Shown here: positions 24,279 through 32,769 of the stretch, piece by piece
Layout of the letters: the number at the start of each line of letters is the position of its first letter
Numbering within the stretch: position 1 is the stretch's first letter
Source of the DNA: Ferrimonas balearica
Lineage (GTDB): Bacteria > Pseudomonadota > Gammaproteobacteria > Enterobacterales > Shewanellaceae
Assembly: GCF_019802055.1 (NCBI RefSeq)
Contig: NZ_JAHVHW010000003.1
Span: 62,001-126,000, forward strand
DNA length: 64,000 nt
Reading direction: 5' to 3'
Notes under the pieces: model-generated
Told to the model about the DNA's origin: nothing
Database searches by the model: none
The model's input: the letters and a program-made list of their open reading frames with translations, nothing else
Program-made: the position numbers and the translations under genes

Positions 24279-24815
24279 TTATTGCGGCGGGCAGAATGCC
24301 GTAGGATCCACTGCACAGCGGTAATAATCCCGGAACGCCGCAGTGGGCTCCGCCAGTCCGGGGATCTGCAACATGATGTCTCCCTCACTGTAGTAATCCC
24401 GCTGGTAGTAGACCTGAGTCCCCCTATCCCGGAATTTAATGATGGACATCCCTTTGGCCCGGTATGGCACACCGGCGAAGCTTCCCTCCATAAGCCAACT
24501 GGCGCTGTAGATCCCATTGATGCAGGTTTCCTCTTCGATCAGCGTCACCAGATCCGGGCTCTGAGCAAACAGGCGGGCCAGAAAGCCGCCCATCGCCTCA
24601 ATGCCCTGCACAGTCACCACGGGGTCGTGATACTCCACATCCTCACTGTAATAGGGCAGTAAGGCTTGCCAATTGGCGGCCTGCATCTCAAGCAGGGATC
24701 TACCTATTACTTTGCGCTCCTGATTAAGGCGACTGGAATCGCTCTCAGCCAGTGCGTTCGAGGGCACGCAGAACAGCAGAGTCAAAAGAACAGCAACAGC
24801 GGCGCGGATGGTCAT
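24279..24815 (-). CDS. Secreted SnoaL/NTF2-like fold protein
   Basis: 178 residues with a signal peptide ending at ALA (~residue 23). The mature domain resembles the SnoaL-like/NTF2 fold: LEMQAANWQALLPYYSEDVEYHDPVVTVQGIEAMGGFLARLF (residues ~42-83) is the typical helix-helix-strand start. Members are enzymes or small-ligand binders; catalytic residues cannot be assigned. The ATG with GGAG 6 bp upstream is preferred over a TTG 12 bp earlier. A perfect 14-bp inverted repeat lies in its upstream region. Confidence 0.7.
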   Translation of the reverse strand: MTIRAAVAVLLTLLFCVPSNALAESDSSRLNQERKVIGRSLLEMQAANWQALLPYYSEDVEYHDPVVTVQGIEAMGGFLARLFAQSPDLVTLIEEETCINGIYSASWLMEGSFAGVPYRAKGMSIIKFRDRGTQVYYQRDYYSEGDIMLQIPGLAEPTAAFRDYYRCAVDPTAFCPPQ

Positions 24816-24870
24816 GGTCGGCTCCAATTCAAAAAACGGAGTTGAGAATCAAAAGTGTAGCCACGGCGGA

Positions 24871-24905
24871 GTTGTTCAGATGCCCTTTTCAGGCATCTGA
24901 ACAAC
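24871..24905. promoter_or_regulatory. Perfect 14-bp inverted repeat upstream of the SnoaL-like gene
   Basis: Arm GTTGTTCAGATGCC, 7-nt spacer CTTTTCA, arm GGCATCTGAACAAC: no mismatch in 28 paired bases. No T run follows on either strand, and the efpL terminator is separate (24957-24988). It begins 56 bp before the SnoaL-like start, so it is either an operator or a leader hairpin. Confidence 0.5.
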
Positions 24906-24956
24906 ATTGATGAAATTGGCCCTGCTTCGGAGATCTCCCTGCGAGGCAATGGCGAA

Positions 24957-24988
24957 CAAAAAAGCCCGACACACTGTGTCGGGCTTTT
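24957..24988 (-). terminator. Terminator of efpL
   Basis: GCCCGACA/TGTCGGGC stem with A and T tracts on both sides, 20 bp after the efpL stop; the minus-strand T run is six or more bases long. Confidence 0.9.
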
Positions 24989-25007
24989 GAGGTTCAGGCG
25001 GTGACCA

Positions 25008-25583
25008 TCACTTGTCGTCAGCGCGGCTCATAAAGCGGGATTCGGCGCAGTTCACCTTGATGCGCTCACCGGTGCTGATGTACTCGGGCACCTGCACCAC
25101 CAGACCGGTGCTCAGGGTGGCCGGCTTGGTGCGGGCGGTGGCCGAAGCGCCTTTGATGGAGGGATCGGTTTCGGTGATCACCAGGTCAACGGTGGTCGGC
25201 AGTTCAATGGCGACCGGGCTGTCCGCCACCACCAGCACCTGCAGACCTTTGGTCTCTTCGGTGATGAACATCAGCTCTTCCGCGATGGTCTCTTTGTTGA
25301 AGCTGAACGGGGTGTAGTCTTCATTGTCCATAAAGACGTACTCATCACCGTCCACGTAGGAGAAGCTCACCTGACGACGGCTGAAGTCCGCCAGGTTGAT
25401 CATCTCTTCCGCTTTGAAGCTCTCGTCGGCCTTAATGCCGGTAGCCACATCGTACAGGCGCATGCGGTACAGGCTGTTACCGCCACGACCGCTGGGAGTC
25501 AGCTTGGTGATGTCTTTAACGAAATAGACTTTGCCGTCATGTTCGATAACGGCATTTTTCTTAATTTCACTGGCCTTCGGCAT
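25008..25583 (-). CDS. efpL: Elongation factor P-like protein EfpL (YeiP)
   Basis: 191 residues. KOW-like N-terminal, central and C-terminal OB domains of EF-P paralogues. The loop that carries the modified lysine in EF-P has arginine here (TPSGRGGNS, Arg33), the hallmark of EfpL/YeiP, which relieves ribosome stalling without lysine modification. [20 protein letters not shown] and [16 protein letters not shown] are family-typical. The MPKASEIKK start aligns with E. coli YeiP; an ATG two codons earlier is the alternative and has slightly better spacing from GAG. Monocistronic with its own terminator. Confidence 0.95.
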   Translation of the reverse strand: MPKASEIKKNAVIEHDGKVYFVKDITKLTPSGRGGNSLYRMRLYDVATGIKADESFKAEEMINLADFSRRQVSFSYVDGDEYVFMDNEDYTPFSFNKETIAEELMFITEETKGLQVLVVADSPVAIELPTTVDLVITETDPSIKGASATARTKPATLSTGLVVQVPEYISTGERIKVNCAESRFMSRADDK

Positions 25584-25751
25584 GGTCATTCAATCTCAGT
25601 TAACGCACTGTCAGGCAAACTACCACTAACTGGATTTTAGACAAGCTTTTGTGCGTCGAAACCGGTCTGAATGCGCGCTTGTGCGCCCATTGAGAAGGGG
25701 GCGATGGGCCAGGGGGGATGAGTGGCCGAAGGGGTTAGAGCGAGAAAGAGG

Positions 25752-25781
25752 GTAAAACAGACGCCTCCGCTCCGTGGAGGC
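25752..25781 (-). terminator. Probable terminator after the 40-residue membrane peptide gene
   Basis: On the minus strand GCCTCC-ACGGAGC-GGAGGC is followed by GTCTGTTTTA, 11 bp after the small ORF's stop. The T run is short. Confidence 0.55.
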
Positions 25782-25792
25782 AGACGGCCGAA

Positions 25793-25915
25793 TCAGTCGT
25801 CGCGGGAGCGCTGATTCTCCGCCATCCGTTCAGCCAGTTTATCGATGGTGCGATCCACAACGGGCCGAACCACGGGAACCATCAGAGCGGATACTACCAG
25901 GCACACTGTCACCAT
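25793..25915 (-). CDS. Small single-helix membrane peptide (40 aa), unknown
   Basis: ATG preceded by GGGAGGCG at ideal spacing; the peptide begins MVTVCLVVSALMVPVVRPVV (membrane helix), continues with an amphipathic charged tail (DRTIDKLAERMAEN) and ends in RDD. A terminator-like hairpin follows. An ATG 27 bp upstream would extend it by nine residues. Layout resembles the next small ORF. No family known to me; support is the ribosome binding site, hydrophobic pattern and terminator. Confidence 0.5.
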   Translation of the reverse strand: MVTVCLVVSALMVPVVRPVVDRTIDKLAERMAENQRSRDD

Positions 25916-26034
25916 ATCGCCTCCCACTGCCGTACGAGCCATCTACGACTTTAGTCTAAAAGCGTAGCCTCGCTTCGAAGACGCCGCTTACCTTTACTCT
26001 CATTCGCATTCGCGAGTGGACACCGGGTCCACCG

Positions 26035-26166
26035 TTAATCATCGATTTTCTGACTAAACTTCCGTTCCAGATAGTCGATAAAGAACGCCCAGATCAGACT
26101 GAGCACAGGCCGAAAGAGCACCACCAGCCCGGCCGACAGGGCCAGGATAAGGCCGGTTTCTAACAT
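26035..26166 (-). CDS. Small single-helix membrane peptide (43 aa), unknown
   Basis: ATG preceded by GAAGGAG at 5-6 bp. The peptide starts MLETGLILALSAGLVVLFRP, with a hydrophobic helix, a second hydrophobic stretch (VLSLIWAFFIDYL), then a charged tail ERKFSQKIDD. It shares with the neighbouring 40-residue peptide a hydrophobic N-terminus, an R-P-V step after the helix and a terminal Asp-Asp. Function unknown. It lies upstream of that gene on the same strand, separated by 119 bp. Confidence 0.55.
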   Translation of the reverse strand: MLETGLILALSAGLVVLFRPVLSLIWAFFIDYLERKFSQKIDD

Positions 26167-26487
26167 GAAGACTCCTTCGGAAAGCCAGGCGCGAACCCGG
26201 TTCAGAGATGAATGTGCCGGGCATCATAACAGTGGTCAGAGTGGTTAAAAAGGCCTCAAAACGGCGCTGGTAGACCAATCCCTGCGGAATTTCCAATGGA
26301 AGGGAATCAGAACAGTTACTTGCTTAAGACAATTTTTTCATAAAAAAATATCGGGGCAATTTGACAGCGGTGTCAGATCCGACCAGACTGGGTTCAACAT
26401 TGCTCGAAACGGTAACTGCACCTTACCGATTTGGATTGGCAATGCTCCCAATAAGGCCGGACCCCCACAATCCGGCCTTGTCTCGTT
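26167..26487. other. Gene-free stretch with two inverted repeats
   Basis: No convincing gene. It holds a short inverted repeat TGACA-GCGG-TGTCA (26362-26375) and a 9-bp hairpin AAGGCCGGA/TCCGGCCTT (26453-26479) that follows the cupin gene and may be its terminator, although the T run is poor. The 26310-26350 part is AT-rich and probably carries the promoter of the small membrane-peptide genes. Confidence 0.5.
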
Positions 26488-26826
26488 TTAGGGCTTCGGC
26501 GTCAGGTGCAGCGCCAACCAGAGCGTTGGACGCTCCGGGTCGGTCCAGGTCACCCGATGGCGGCAGTGAGCCGGCAGCATCAGCCAATCCCCCGACTGCA
26601 AAGCCCGCTCCTCAGATTCGCCCTCTATCTGCAACCGGGCCGCCCCCTCAAGCAGCACCACAAACTCATCGTCCGTTTGATCGTACCACTGCCCTTGCGG
26701 GGTCGTCTGACCCAGGCTCAGTATCCGCTCCACCCGGGCATTTGGGGTGCGAACAAGGGTATCAAACCACTCAGGATCCGCACTGGTCAGTGTCGGAAGT
26801 CCCGACTTCAGATTGCCTGATTGCAT
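26488..26826 (-). CDS. Cupin-domain protein
   Basis: 112 residues; a single cupin barrel with the two motifs visible as QTDDEFVVLLEGAARLQIEGE (residues ~50-70) and GDWLMLPAHCRHRVTWTDP (~78-96), containing metal-ligand-type Glu and His residues. Small cupins of this type act as ligand sensors, isomerases or dioxygenase relatives. Its ATG overlaps the stop of the upstream AraC gene by one base (TGATG), so the two are translationally coupled. It may sense a ligand of the divergent lipid operon; that is inference. Confidence 0.8.
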   Translation of the reverse strand: MQSGNLKSGLPTLTSADPEWFDTLVRTPNARVERILSLGQTTPQGQWYDQTDDEFVVLLEGAARLQIEGESEERALQSGDWLMLPAHCRHRVTWTDPERPTLWLALHLTPKP

Positions 26827-27851
26827 CAACACTGCTCCTCCCGGGCGGCTTGCCGGTAGGCTCCCGGCCCCTGCCCGGTCCACTGCTTAAACCGGCGCTG
26901 GAATGAACGCACATCACTGAACCCCAGCCGCAGCGCCAGATCAGCCACCGATTGCTCCCCCTCTCTCAGCGTCCGCTTGGCAATGCTCAGTCGCACCGTA
27001 TCCAACTCGGTCTGATACTGGGTCTGGCACTGGGCCAGCCGTCGCTGCAGGGTTTTCTCGCTGAGCCCCAGGGCCTCCGCGATGTGGTCCCGGCGGACCG
27101 GGCCGGTTTCCAACGCGGCGTGGATCAACGCCCGAACCCGCATCGGCAGGTCATCCTGCTGCTCCAGGGCCTGCAGCCGTCGTCGGGCATGCTGCTCCAG
27201 TACTGGCAACAATTGAGGATCAGGACGAACCACGGGACGTTTCAACAGCACGGGTGGGATGCCGATGGCATCCTCTTTGGCATCAAACTGAACCGGCGCA
27301 CCAAACCAGGCCCGATGGGCTGCACCACCGTCGCGGGGCGCGGACCGTCTGAGCCGCACCCAACTGGGTGAGGCATCCTCCTGGCCCAACAGCGCCCGGG
27401 CAAAGCCGGTCCAACTGGCCAGCACATTGTCCACCATCTGGGGCACCACGTTGGGATGGTCATACTGGCAGTGCCAGCGCAGGGTGGCGCCATCCTGATC
27501 AAAACGCCAGTCGGAGCGCCCCATGTCCCCCACCAGCTTCTCGAACGGCATGGCCCGCTCCAGCGCTTCCTCCAGGGTATCGCTGTTCATGGCGATGTAG
27601 CCCAGCACCGAGTAAGAGCCGGGCTGAACAAACTGTGCCGATTGCAGACCAAAGGTGTCCTCGCCGCTCATCTGAGCCAATGCCAGCAGCAGCGTCTGAA
27701 ACTGCTCCCCGCTCAGGCGCGCTTCCGGCTGAGACAACAGGGCGTCATCGATCCCCGCCCGCGCCAGCAAACTCACACGGGCTATGCCATGGGCCTCTGC
27801 CCAGTCCAGGTACTGAAGTACCGCCGGGATGGCGCAACTTCCAAGCGTCAT
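26826..27851 (-). CDS. AraC-family transcriptional regulator
   Basis: 341 residues. N-terminal ligand-type domain of the arabinose-binding/OruR kind (IPAVLQYLDWAEAHGI..., GSYSVLGYIAMNSDTLEEAL ~95-115) and a C-terminal AraC helix-turn-helix pair (HIAEALGLSEKTLQRRLAQ and VADLALRLGFSDVRSFQRRFKQWTG). I choose the ATG giving MTLGSCAIPAVLQ because it matches the family N-terminus and has GAGGG 10 bp upstream; ATG 21 bp earlier is possible. Divergent from the flavoprotein/GlpD/kinase operon, of which it is the likely regulator. Confidence 0.88.
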   Translation of the reverse strand: MTLGSCAIPAVLQYLDWAEAHGIARVSLLARAGIDDALLSQPEARLSGEQFQTLLLALAQMSGEDTFGLQSAQFVQPGSYSVLGYIAMNSDTLEEALERAMPFEKLVGDMGRSDWRFDQDGATLRWHCQYDHPNVVPQMVDNVLASWTGFARALLGQEDASPSWVRLRRSAPRDGGAAHRAWFGAPVQFDAKEDAIGIPPVLLKRPVVRPDPQLLPVLEQHARRRLQALEQQDDLPMRVRALIHAALETGPVRRDHIAEALGLSEKTLQRRLAQCQTQYQTELDTVRLSIAKRTLREGEQSVADLALRLGFSDVRSFQRRFKQWTGQGPGAYRQAAREEQC

Positions 27852-28089
27852 GACCTCGCGTTCCCTCGTCATATTCTCTGGCCACTCATCCGATTGCGTG
27901 TGTGACTTGGTGGCTCTCCTATCTGGGCTCCAAGGTACCGGCTCTGGCCTGACACTCCAAGACCCTACCCCAATTTCCTCACCCACAGATGTCTGAATAA
28001 TCCACCCGCCGTGTCCCCATCTGCCGCTGCACTTCCCGCTCCCTAGCGTTACCCTCTATCTTTAGGAAAAACGATGTAGGGACAAAGAG

Positions 28090-29679
28090 ATGGAAAGACG
28101 ATGGAACGGCTGGGGCCGACCGGATGTGGCCCCCACGCTGCCGGAAACCGCGGCGGCAATGCTGGAGGAGCGCCTTGGCCCCGGGAAACCGCTTGGCGAG
28201 GCCAGCCTGGCGCAGGCACTGACTCAGGTGCCGCCATCCCGCCTTCCCGAGTCTTCTCACTGGTCCCTGGACCCGGAGCTGCGATTGCGCCACAGCCGTG
28301 GCCAGAGCCTGCCGGACTGGCTGGCACTCAAATCCGGTCAACTGGGGCATTATCCGGATGCGATCGCGCAACCGAGCAACGACGACGAGTTGCGGGCGTT
28401 GCTGGATCAGGCCCATCGCGACAACCTAGTGGTGATCCCCTATGGCGGCGGCACCAGCGTGGCGGGTCACATCAATGTGCCGCAAAGCGAACGGCCGGTG
28501 GTCACTCTCTCCCTGGCGAGGATGAACCGTCTGCTTCATCTGGACCCCATCAGCCAGTTGGCCACCTTTGGCGCCGGGATTGCAGGGCCCGATCTGGAAG
28601 CCGCACTGAATGCGCAGGGGTTCACCCTGGGTCACTTTCCCCAATCGTTTGAACTGTCGACTCTGGGCGGCTGGGTGGCAAGCCGCTCCAGTGGCCAGCA
28701 ATCCCTCACTTACGGTCGAATTGAGCAACTGTTTGCCGGTGGCGTGCTGCATACCCTGACCGAGCGCTGGGTGCTGCCCACCGTACCCGCTTCCGCAGCC
28801 GGGCCTGATTGGCGGGAAACCATTCTGGGCAGCGAGGGACGGCTTGGGGTGTTGTCCCAGGTGACGGTGCGGATCCGTCCTTTGCCGGAAACGGAGCGGT
28901 TCTGCACGTCGGTTTTCCGAAACTATGACGATGCGCTGAAAGGCCTGCGCACCCTGATCCAATCCGGCCTGCCTGCGGGCATGCTGCGCCTGAGCCACCC
29001 CGAAGAGACCCGAACCCAGCTGGCCCTGGCACTTTCACCGGACAAAAAGCGCTGGCTCGACCGCTATCTGGCTCTCAGAGATGCCAACGAACCCGCCATG
29101 CTGGTATGGGAGGGGGGCGCGCAGTTTCGTGCCATCCGCCGCCACCTCAACCAATACGGCGCCGTCATGCACAGTCAGACTCTGGGGCAGCATTGGCACC
29201 GCAAACGCTTTCACGCCCCCTACCTGCGGGAGGCCCTGTGGCAGGCGGGGTATTGCGTCGACACCCTGGAAACCGCGACGGACTGGAGCAACATCGAGAC
29301 CCTGCGCCGGGCCATTGAGCAGAGCCTGAACAATGCGCTGGCCAGCGAAGATCAGCCGGTGCTGGTCTTCACCCACATCAGCCATGTCTACCGACAGGGC
29401 GCCAGCCTCTACACCACCTACCTGTTCCCAAACGGCGACAACTTTGAGCACAGCCTACTACGCTGGCGTCGCCTCAAACACGCCGCCTCCGCCATCATCG
29501 TGGAGCACGGTGGCACCATCAGCCACCAGCATGGGGTGGGACGGGATCACGCCCCCTACCTGGACACCGAAAAGGGTCCGGTGGCCCAGGCGGCGCTGCG
29601 TAATCTGCTGACCCATTTTGATCCCCGTGCTCAGCTCAATCCCGGCGCATTGCTGGAGGAGGGGGAATGCGAAGCCTGA
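28090..29679 (+). CDS. FAD-linked oxidase, alkylglycerone-phosphate synthase-like
   Basis: 529 residues, VAO/PCMH flavoprotein family and most like alkyl-dihydroxyacetone-phosphate synthase: RWNGWGRPD at the N-terminus, FAD-binding IPYGGGTSVAGH (residues ~116-127), ELSTLGGWVASRSSGQQSLTYG (~185-206), and the C-terminal SHQHGVGRDHAPYL (~477-490), the H-H-G-V-G type signature. AGPS swaps the acyl chain of acyl-DHAP for an alkyl chain to make ether lipids. The gene overlaps the GlpD-like gene by 13 bp. A related lactate/glycolate-type oxidase remains possible. Confidence 0.8.
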   Translation: MERRWNGWGRPDVAPTLPETAAAMLEERLGPGKPLGEASLAQALTQVPPSRLPESSHWSLDPELRLRHSRGQSLPDWLALKSGQLGHYPDAIAQPSNDDELRALLDQAHRDNLVVIPYGGGTSVAGHINVPQSERPVVTLSLARMNRLLHLDPISQLATFGAGIAGPDLEAALNAQGFTLGHFPQSFELSTLGGWVASRSSGQQSLTYGRIEQLFAGGVLHTLTERWVLPTVPASAAGPDWRETILGSEGRLGVLSQVTVRIRPLPETERFCTSVFRNYDDALKGLRTLIQSGLPAGMLRLSHPEETRTQLALALSPDKKRWLDRYLALRDANEPAMLVWEGGAQFRAIRRHLNQYGAVMHSQTLGQHWHRKRFHAPYLREALWQAGYCVDTLETATDWSNIETLRRAIEQSLNNALASEDQPVLVFTHISHVYRQGASLYTTYLFPNGDNFEHSLLRWRRLKHAASAIIVEHGGTISHQHGVGRDHAPYLDTEKGPVAQAALRNLLTHFDPRAQLNPGALLEEGECEA

Positions 29680-31163
29680 CTGACGCCGTATGTCAGACCC
29701 GGACTCAACTGAGTGATGGTGCCCGCTGGGACCTGATCATCATCGGTGCGGGCATCACCGGCGCCGGCATCGCCCGAGCGGCAGCGCAGCGGGGGTACCG
29801 TACCCTGCTGCTGGAGCGTGGCGATCTGGCCGGGGGCACCTCCAACTTCAGTTCCAAAATGGTGCACGGTGGCCTGCGTTATCTGGGCCAGGGCCACTTC
29901 CGTCTGACCCGGCAAGCCGCCCGAGCCCGCGAGCGCCTGCGTCAACGCTGGCCGGACATCATCACCCCGCTGCCCTACTACCTGATGCACCACAAAGGGC
30001 GGGGGCCCGGCCCCTGGCCGATGCGGCTGGTGCTTTGGATCTACTACCTGATCTCCGGTGCTGCCCGCTGTCACCGTCCGCGCTGGTTAACCCCGGAGCA
30101 ACTGGCTACCCGACTGCCGGCGTTTAACCTGGCCCCCAATCTGGGCGCCAACCACTACTTTGATGCGGTGTGCGACGACAGCCATCTGGTGCTTCGCACT
30201 CTGGAGGAAGCGGTGGCCCAGGGGGCTGATCTGTGCCACTACACCGAGGTCACGGCACTGAGACGTAAAGGGGACCGTGTCACCGGCGTCACCATCGACC
30301 TGAACGGCACCCCCTGCCAACTGGCCGCCAGCATGGTGGTCAACGCCACTGGCGTCTGGGCAGACGATCTCACCGAGTTACCGGAAGGACTGACCATACG
30401 TCCGCTGCGAGGCTCTCATCTGGTGTTTGACCAGCGCGATCTCCCCCTTCCCGCCTCGCTGACGGTGTTCCACCCCCGAGATAAGCGGGTGGTGTTCTGT
30501 TACCCCTGGGCCGGGACTACCGTTCTCGGCACCACCGATCTGGACCATCTGGCGGACAAGTCGGCTCCGGCCCGCTGCAGCGCAGAAGAGCGGGATTACC
30601 TGCTGGAGTTGCTGCCCCTGCTGGGCGTCACTCAGCCGCCCCCCATCATCAGCAGCTGGTCCGGATTGCGGCCCATCGTCAGCCCGGCCCGCTCCGACGG
30701 CAAACAAGCCGCGCCCTCCAGCGCCAGCCGGGAGCATCTGGTGTGGGAGTCGCCGGGATTGGTCAATGTCACCGGCGGCAAGCTCACCACCTTTGTAGAG
30801 ATGGCGGAGGAGGTGCTGGCCTGCGCCGAGGAACAGGGGCATCTGCCTGAACCCCAGCCCCAGCCGGACCGGATACTGACCCGACGCACCTGCCTGGATG
30901 GCTCCACTCTTGGCGACAGTCTGGTGCCCCGTCATGAACTGGTGCACTGGGCCCGTCACGGCGCCATCCATCAACTTTCCGATCTGCTGCTGCGCCGAAC
31001 CCGGCTGGGCTGGGTGCTGGGCACCGGACTCCGGTCCTATCAGGCGGAGATCCAGCGGCTGTGCCAGACCGCCCTGCCCTGGGACGAATCCCGTTGGCAG
31101 CGGGAGTGGCAAGCCTACTGGCAGCAGTTCATCCAATACCATCAGGAGCCAAACGATGGCTGA
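29667..31163 (+). CDS. Glycerol-3-phosphate dehydrogenase/oxidase-like flavoprotein
   Basis: 498 residues, GlpD/GlpA family. Rossmann dinucleotide motif LIIIGAGITGAGIARAAAQRG (residues ~23-43, quoted in part: GAGITGAGIA), substrate region SSKMVHGGLRYLGQG, GTTDLDH and SGLRPI near the middle, and VTGGKLTTF. It would oxidise glycerol-3-phosphate, or an alkylated analogue, to the dihydroxyacetone phosphate form, delivering electrons to quinone at the inner membrane. Divergent from E. coli GlpD. Overlaps both neighbours, so the three-gene operon is tightly coupled. Confidence 0.85.
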   Translation: MRSLTDAVCQTRTQLSDGARWDLIIIGAGITGAGIARAAAQRGYRTLLLERGDLAGGTSNFSSKMVHGGLRYLGQGHFRLTRQAARARERLRQRWPDIITPLPYYLMHHKGRGPGPWPMRLVLWIYYLISGAARCHRPRWLTPEQLATRLPAFNLAPNLGANHYFDAVCDDSHLVLRTLEEAVAQGADLCHYTEVTALRRKGDRVTGVTIDLNGTPCQLAASMVVNATGVWADDLTELPEGLTIRPLRGSHLVFDQRDLPLPASLTVFHPRDKRVVFCYPWAGTTVLGTTDLDHLADKSAPARCSAEERDYLLELLPLLGVTQPPPIISSWSGLRPIVSPARSDGKQAAPSSASREHLVWESPGLVNVTGGKLTTFVEMAEEVLACAEEQGHLPEPQPQPDRILTRRTCLDGSTLGDSLVPRHELVHWARHGAIHQLSDLLLRRTRLGWVLGTGLRSYQAEIQRLCQTALPWDESRWQREWQAYWQQFIQYHQEPNDG

Positions 31164-32706
31164 TCAGATCCTGGCCATCGACAACGGCACCCAGAGTCTC
31201 CGGGCCCTGCTGTTTGACCGCAACGGGCAACTGCTTTTCAAAAGCCAGTTCGCGTTTGACCCGGCTTATCAGAGCCCCGAGCCCGGTGCGGCAGAGCAGG
31301 ATGTGCAGCGCTACTGGGAGGCGCTGGTCCACTGCTGTCATGAGCTGTGGCAACAGGGGGCGGACCCGGCTCAGGTCGCCGGACTCAGCCTTACCTGTCA
31401 GCGCACCTCCGTGGTGGCGCTGGACGAGCAGTTAGCCCCACTGGGGCCTGCCATCCTGTGGCTGGATCAACGCCGGGCCACCGAGTTGTCACCACTGCCT
31501 CAGCCCTGGCGCACCCTGCTGTCCCTGCCCAAAATCGGCCCTCTGGTTGAGAAGGTGCGTCAGCGGGCCCCCGCCAACCGGCTGGCTCAGTACCATCCGC
31601 AGCGCTGGCAGCACTGCCACAAGCTGGTCTCCTTATCCGCCTACCTGACCCACCGCCTTACCGGCGAACTGGCGGACAGCGCCGCGGCCCAGGTGGGTTA
31701 CCTGCCCTTTGACTACCGCCGCCACCGTTGGCATCACCGGCGTAACTGGCGCTGGGCGGCACTGGGGGTGCGCCCTGAGCAGATGGCCAGTTTGCGGGAA
31801 CCGGGTGAAGCGCTTGGACAGTTGACCCAAACCGCCGCAGACGCGCTGGGTCTGCCCTCCGGGCTGCCCCTGTTCGCAGCAGGCGGAGACAAAACCTGTG
31901 AAGTGCTTGGCAGCGGTGGCCATCAACCCGGCGTGGCCAGCCTCAGCTTTGGCACCACCGCCACGGTCAATCTGGCGTCCAGGCGCTACAAAGAGGTGAT
32001 CAAGCTGATGCCCGCCTACCCCGCCTGCGAACCGGGCCTTTTCCTTAATGAGAAGATGCTGTTCCGCGGCTTCTGGATGGTGTCCTGGTTCAAGGAGCAG
32101 TTTGGCTATATGGAAACGCTGTTGGCCCGCAGCAGCGGCGAACCGGTGGAAGCGCTGTTTGATGAGTTGGTCAACTCCGTGCCGCCGGGGTCGATGGGGC
32201 TGGTGCTGCAACCCTACTGGGGCGCCGACATCACCAGCCCGGAAGCCAAAGGCGCGGTGATTGGCTTTGGCGACGTTCACACCCGAGCCCACTTCTACCG
32301 GGCGATTCTCGAAGGGCTGGCGTTTGGTCTGAAAGAGGGGCTGGACCAGATCCAGCGCGCCACCGGGGCGCGAACCGAGCGCCTTCGCATCTCCGGAGGA
32401 GGCGCTCAGTCCGATGCCGCCATGCAACTGACCGCCGACCTGTTCGGCCTGCCCGCAGAACGCACCCACACGGTAGAAACCTCCGGCCTCGGCGCCGCCA
32501 TCTGTGCGGCGGTCGGATTGGGCTGGCACCAGGATTTTGCCGCGGCTCAGAGTGCCATGGTGCACCCGGGAAAACGATTTGAGCCCAACCCGGAACACCA
32601 CAGGCTTTACCACGCGCTCTATCACGAGGTTTATCTGAAGCTCTATCCTCAGTTGGCTCCGCTGTATAAAGCGATACGAACCATCACGGGATACCCCAGA
32701 TCCTGA
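31156..32706 (+). CDS. FGGY-family carbohydrate (glycerol-type) kinase
   Basis: 516 residues. N-terminal ASKHA/FGGY ATPase domain with ILAIDNGTQSLRALLFD (phosphate loop 1) and C-terminal domain with RISGGGAQSDAAMQLTADLFGLP (adenosine motif) and GLGAAICAAVGLG. The family phosphorylates sugars or polyols; beside a GlpD-like gene a glycerol or alkylglycerol substrate is plausible. The ATG overlaps the previous stop (ATGGCTGA). A much longer open frame upstream is an overlap with the GlpD-like gene and was not used. pldA follows after 63 bp. Confidence 0.88.
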   Translation: MADQILAIDNGTQSLRALLFDRNGQLLFKSQFAFDPAYQSPEPGAAEQDVQRYWEALVHCCHELWQQGADPAQVAGLSLTCQRTSVVALDEQLAPLGPAILWLDQRRATELSPLPQPWRTLLSLPKIGPLVEKVRQRAPANRLAQYHPQRWQHCHKLVSLSAYLTHRLTGELADSAAAQVGYLPFDYRRHRWHHRRNWRWAALGVRPEQMASLREPGEALGQLTQTAADALGLPSGLPLFAAGGDKTCEVLGSGGHQPGVASLSFGTTATVNLASRRYKEVIKLMPAYPACEPGLFLNEKMLFRGFWMVSWFKEQFGYMETLLARSSGEPVEALFDELVNSVPPGSMGLVLQPYWGADITSPEAKGAVIGFGDVHTRAHFYRAILEGLAFGLKEGLDQIQRATGARTERLRISGGGAQSDAAMQLTADLFGLPAERTHTVETSGLGAAICAAVGLGWHQDFAAAQSAMVHPGKRFEPNPEHHRLYHALYHEVYLKLYPQLAPLYKAIRTITGYPRS

Positions 32707-32769
32707 CGCCTTTACTCCATTACCGGGGGCTGGCAAAGTAGCCAGACCCTCGGCAATGGACACCCTTTC

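Noticed and set aside
25774-25959. 61-codon plus-strand frame opposite the small membrane peptide
   Set aside because: No ribosome binding site and Pro/Arg/Ser-rich composition; the minus-strand small ORF has better signals.
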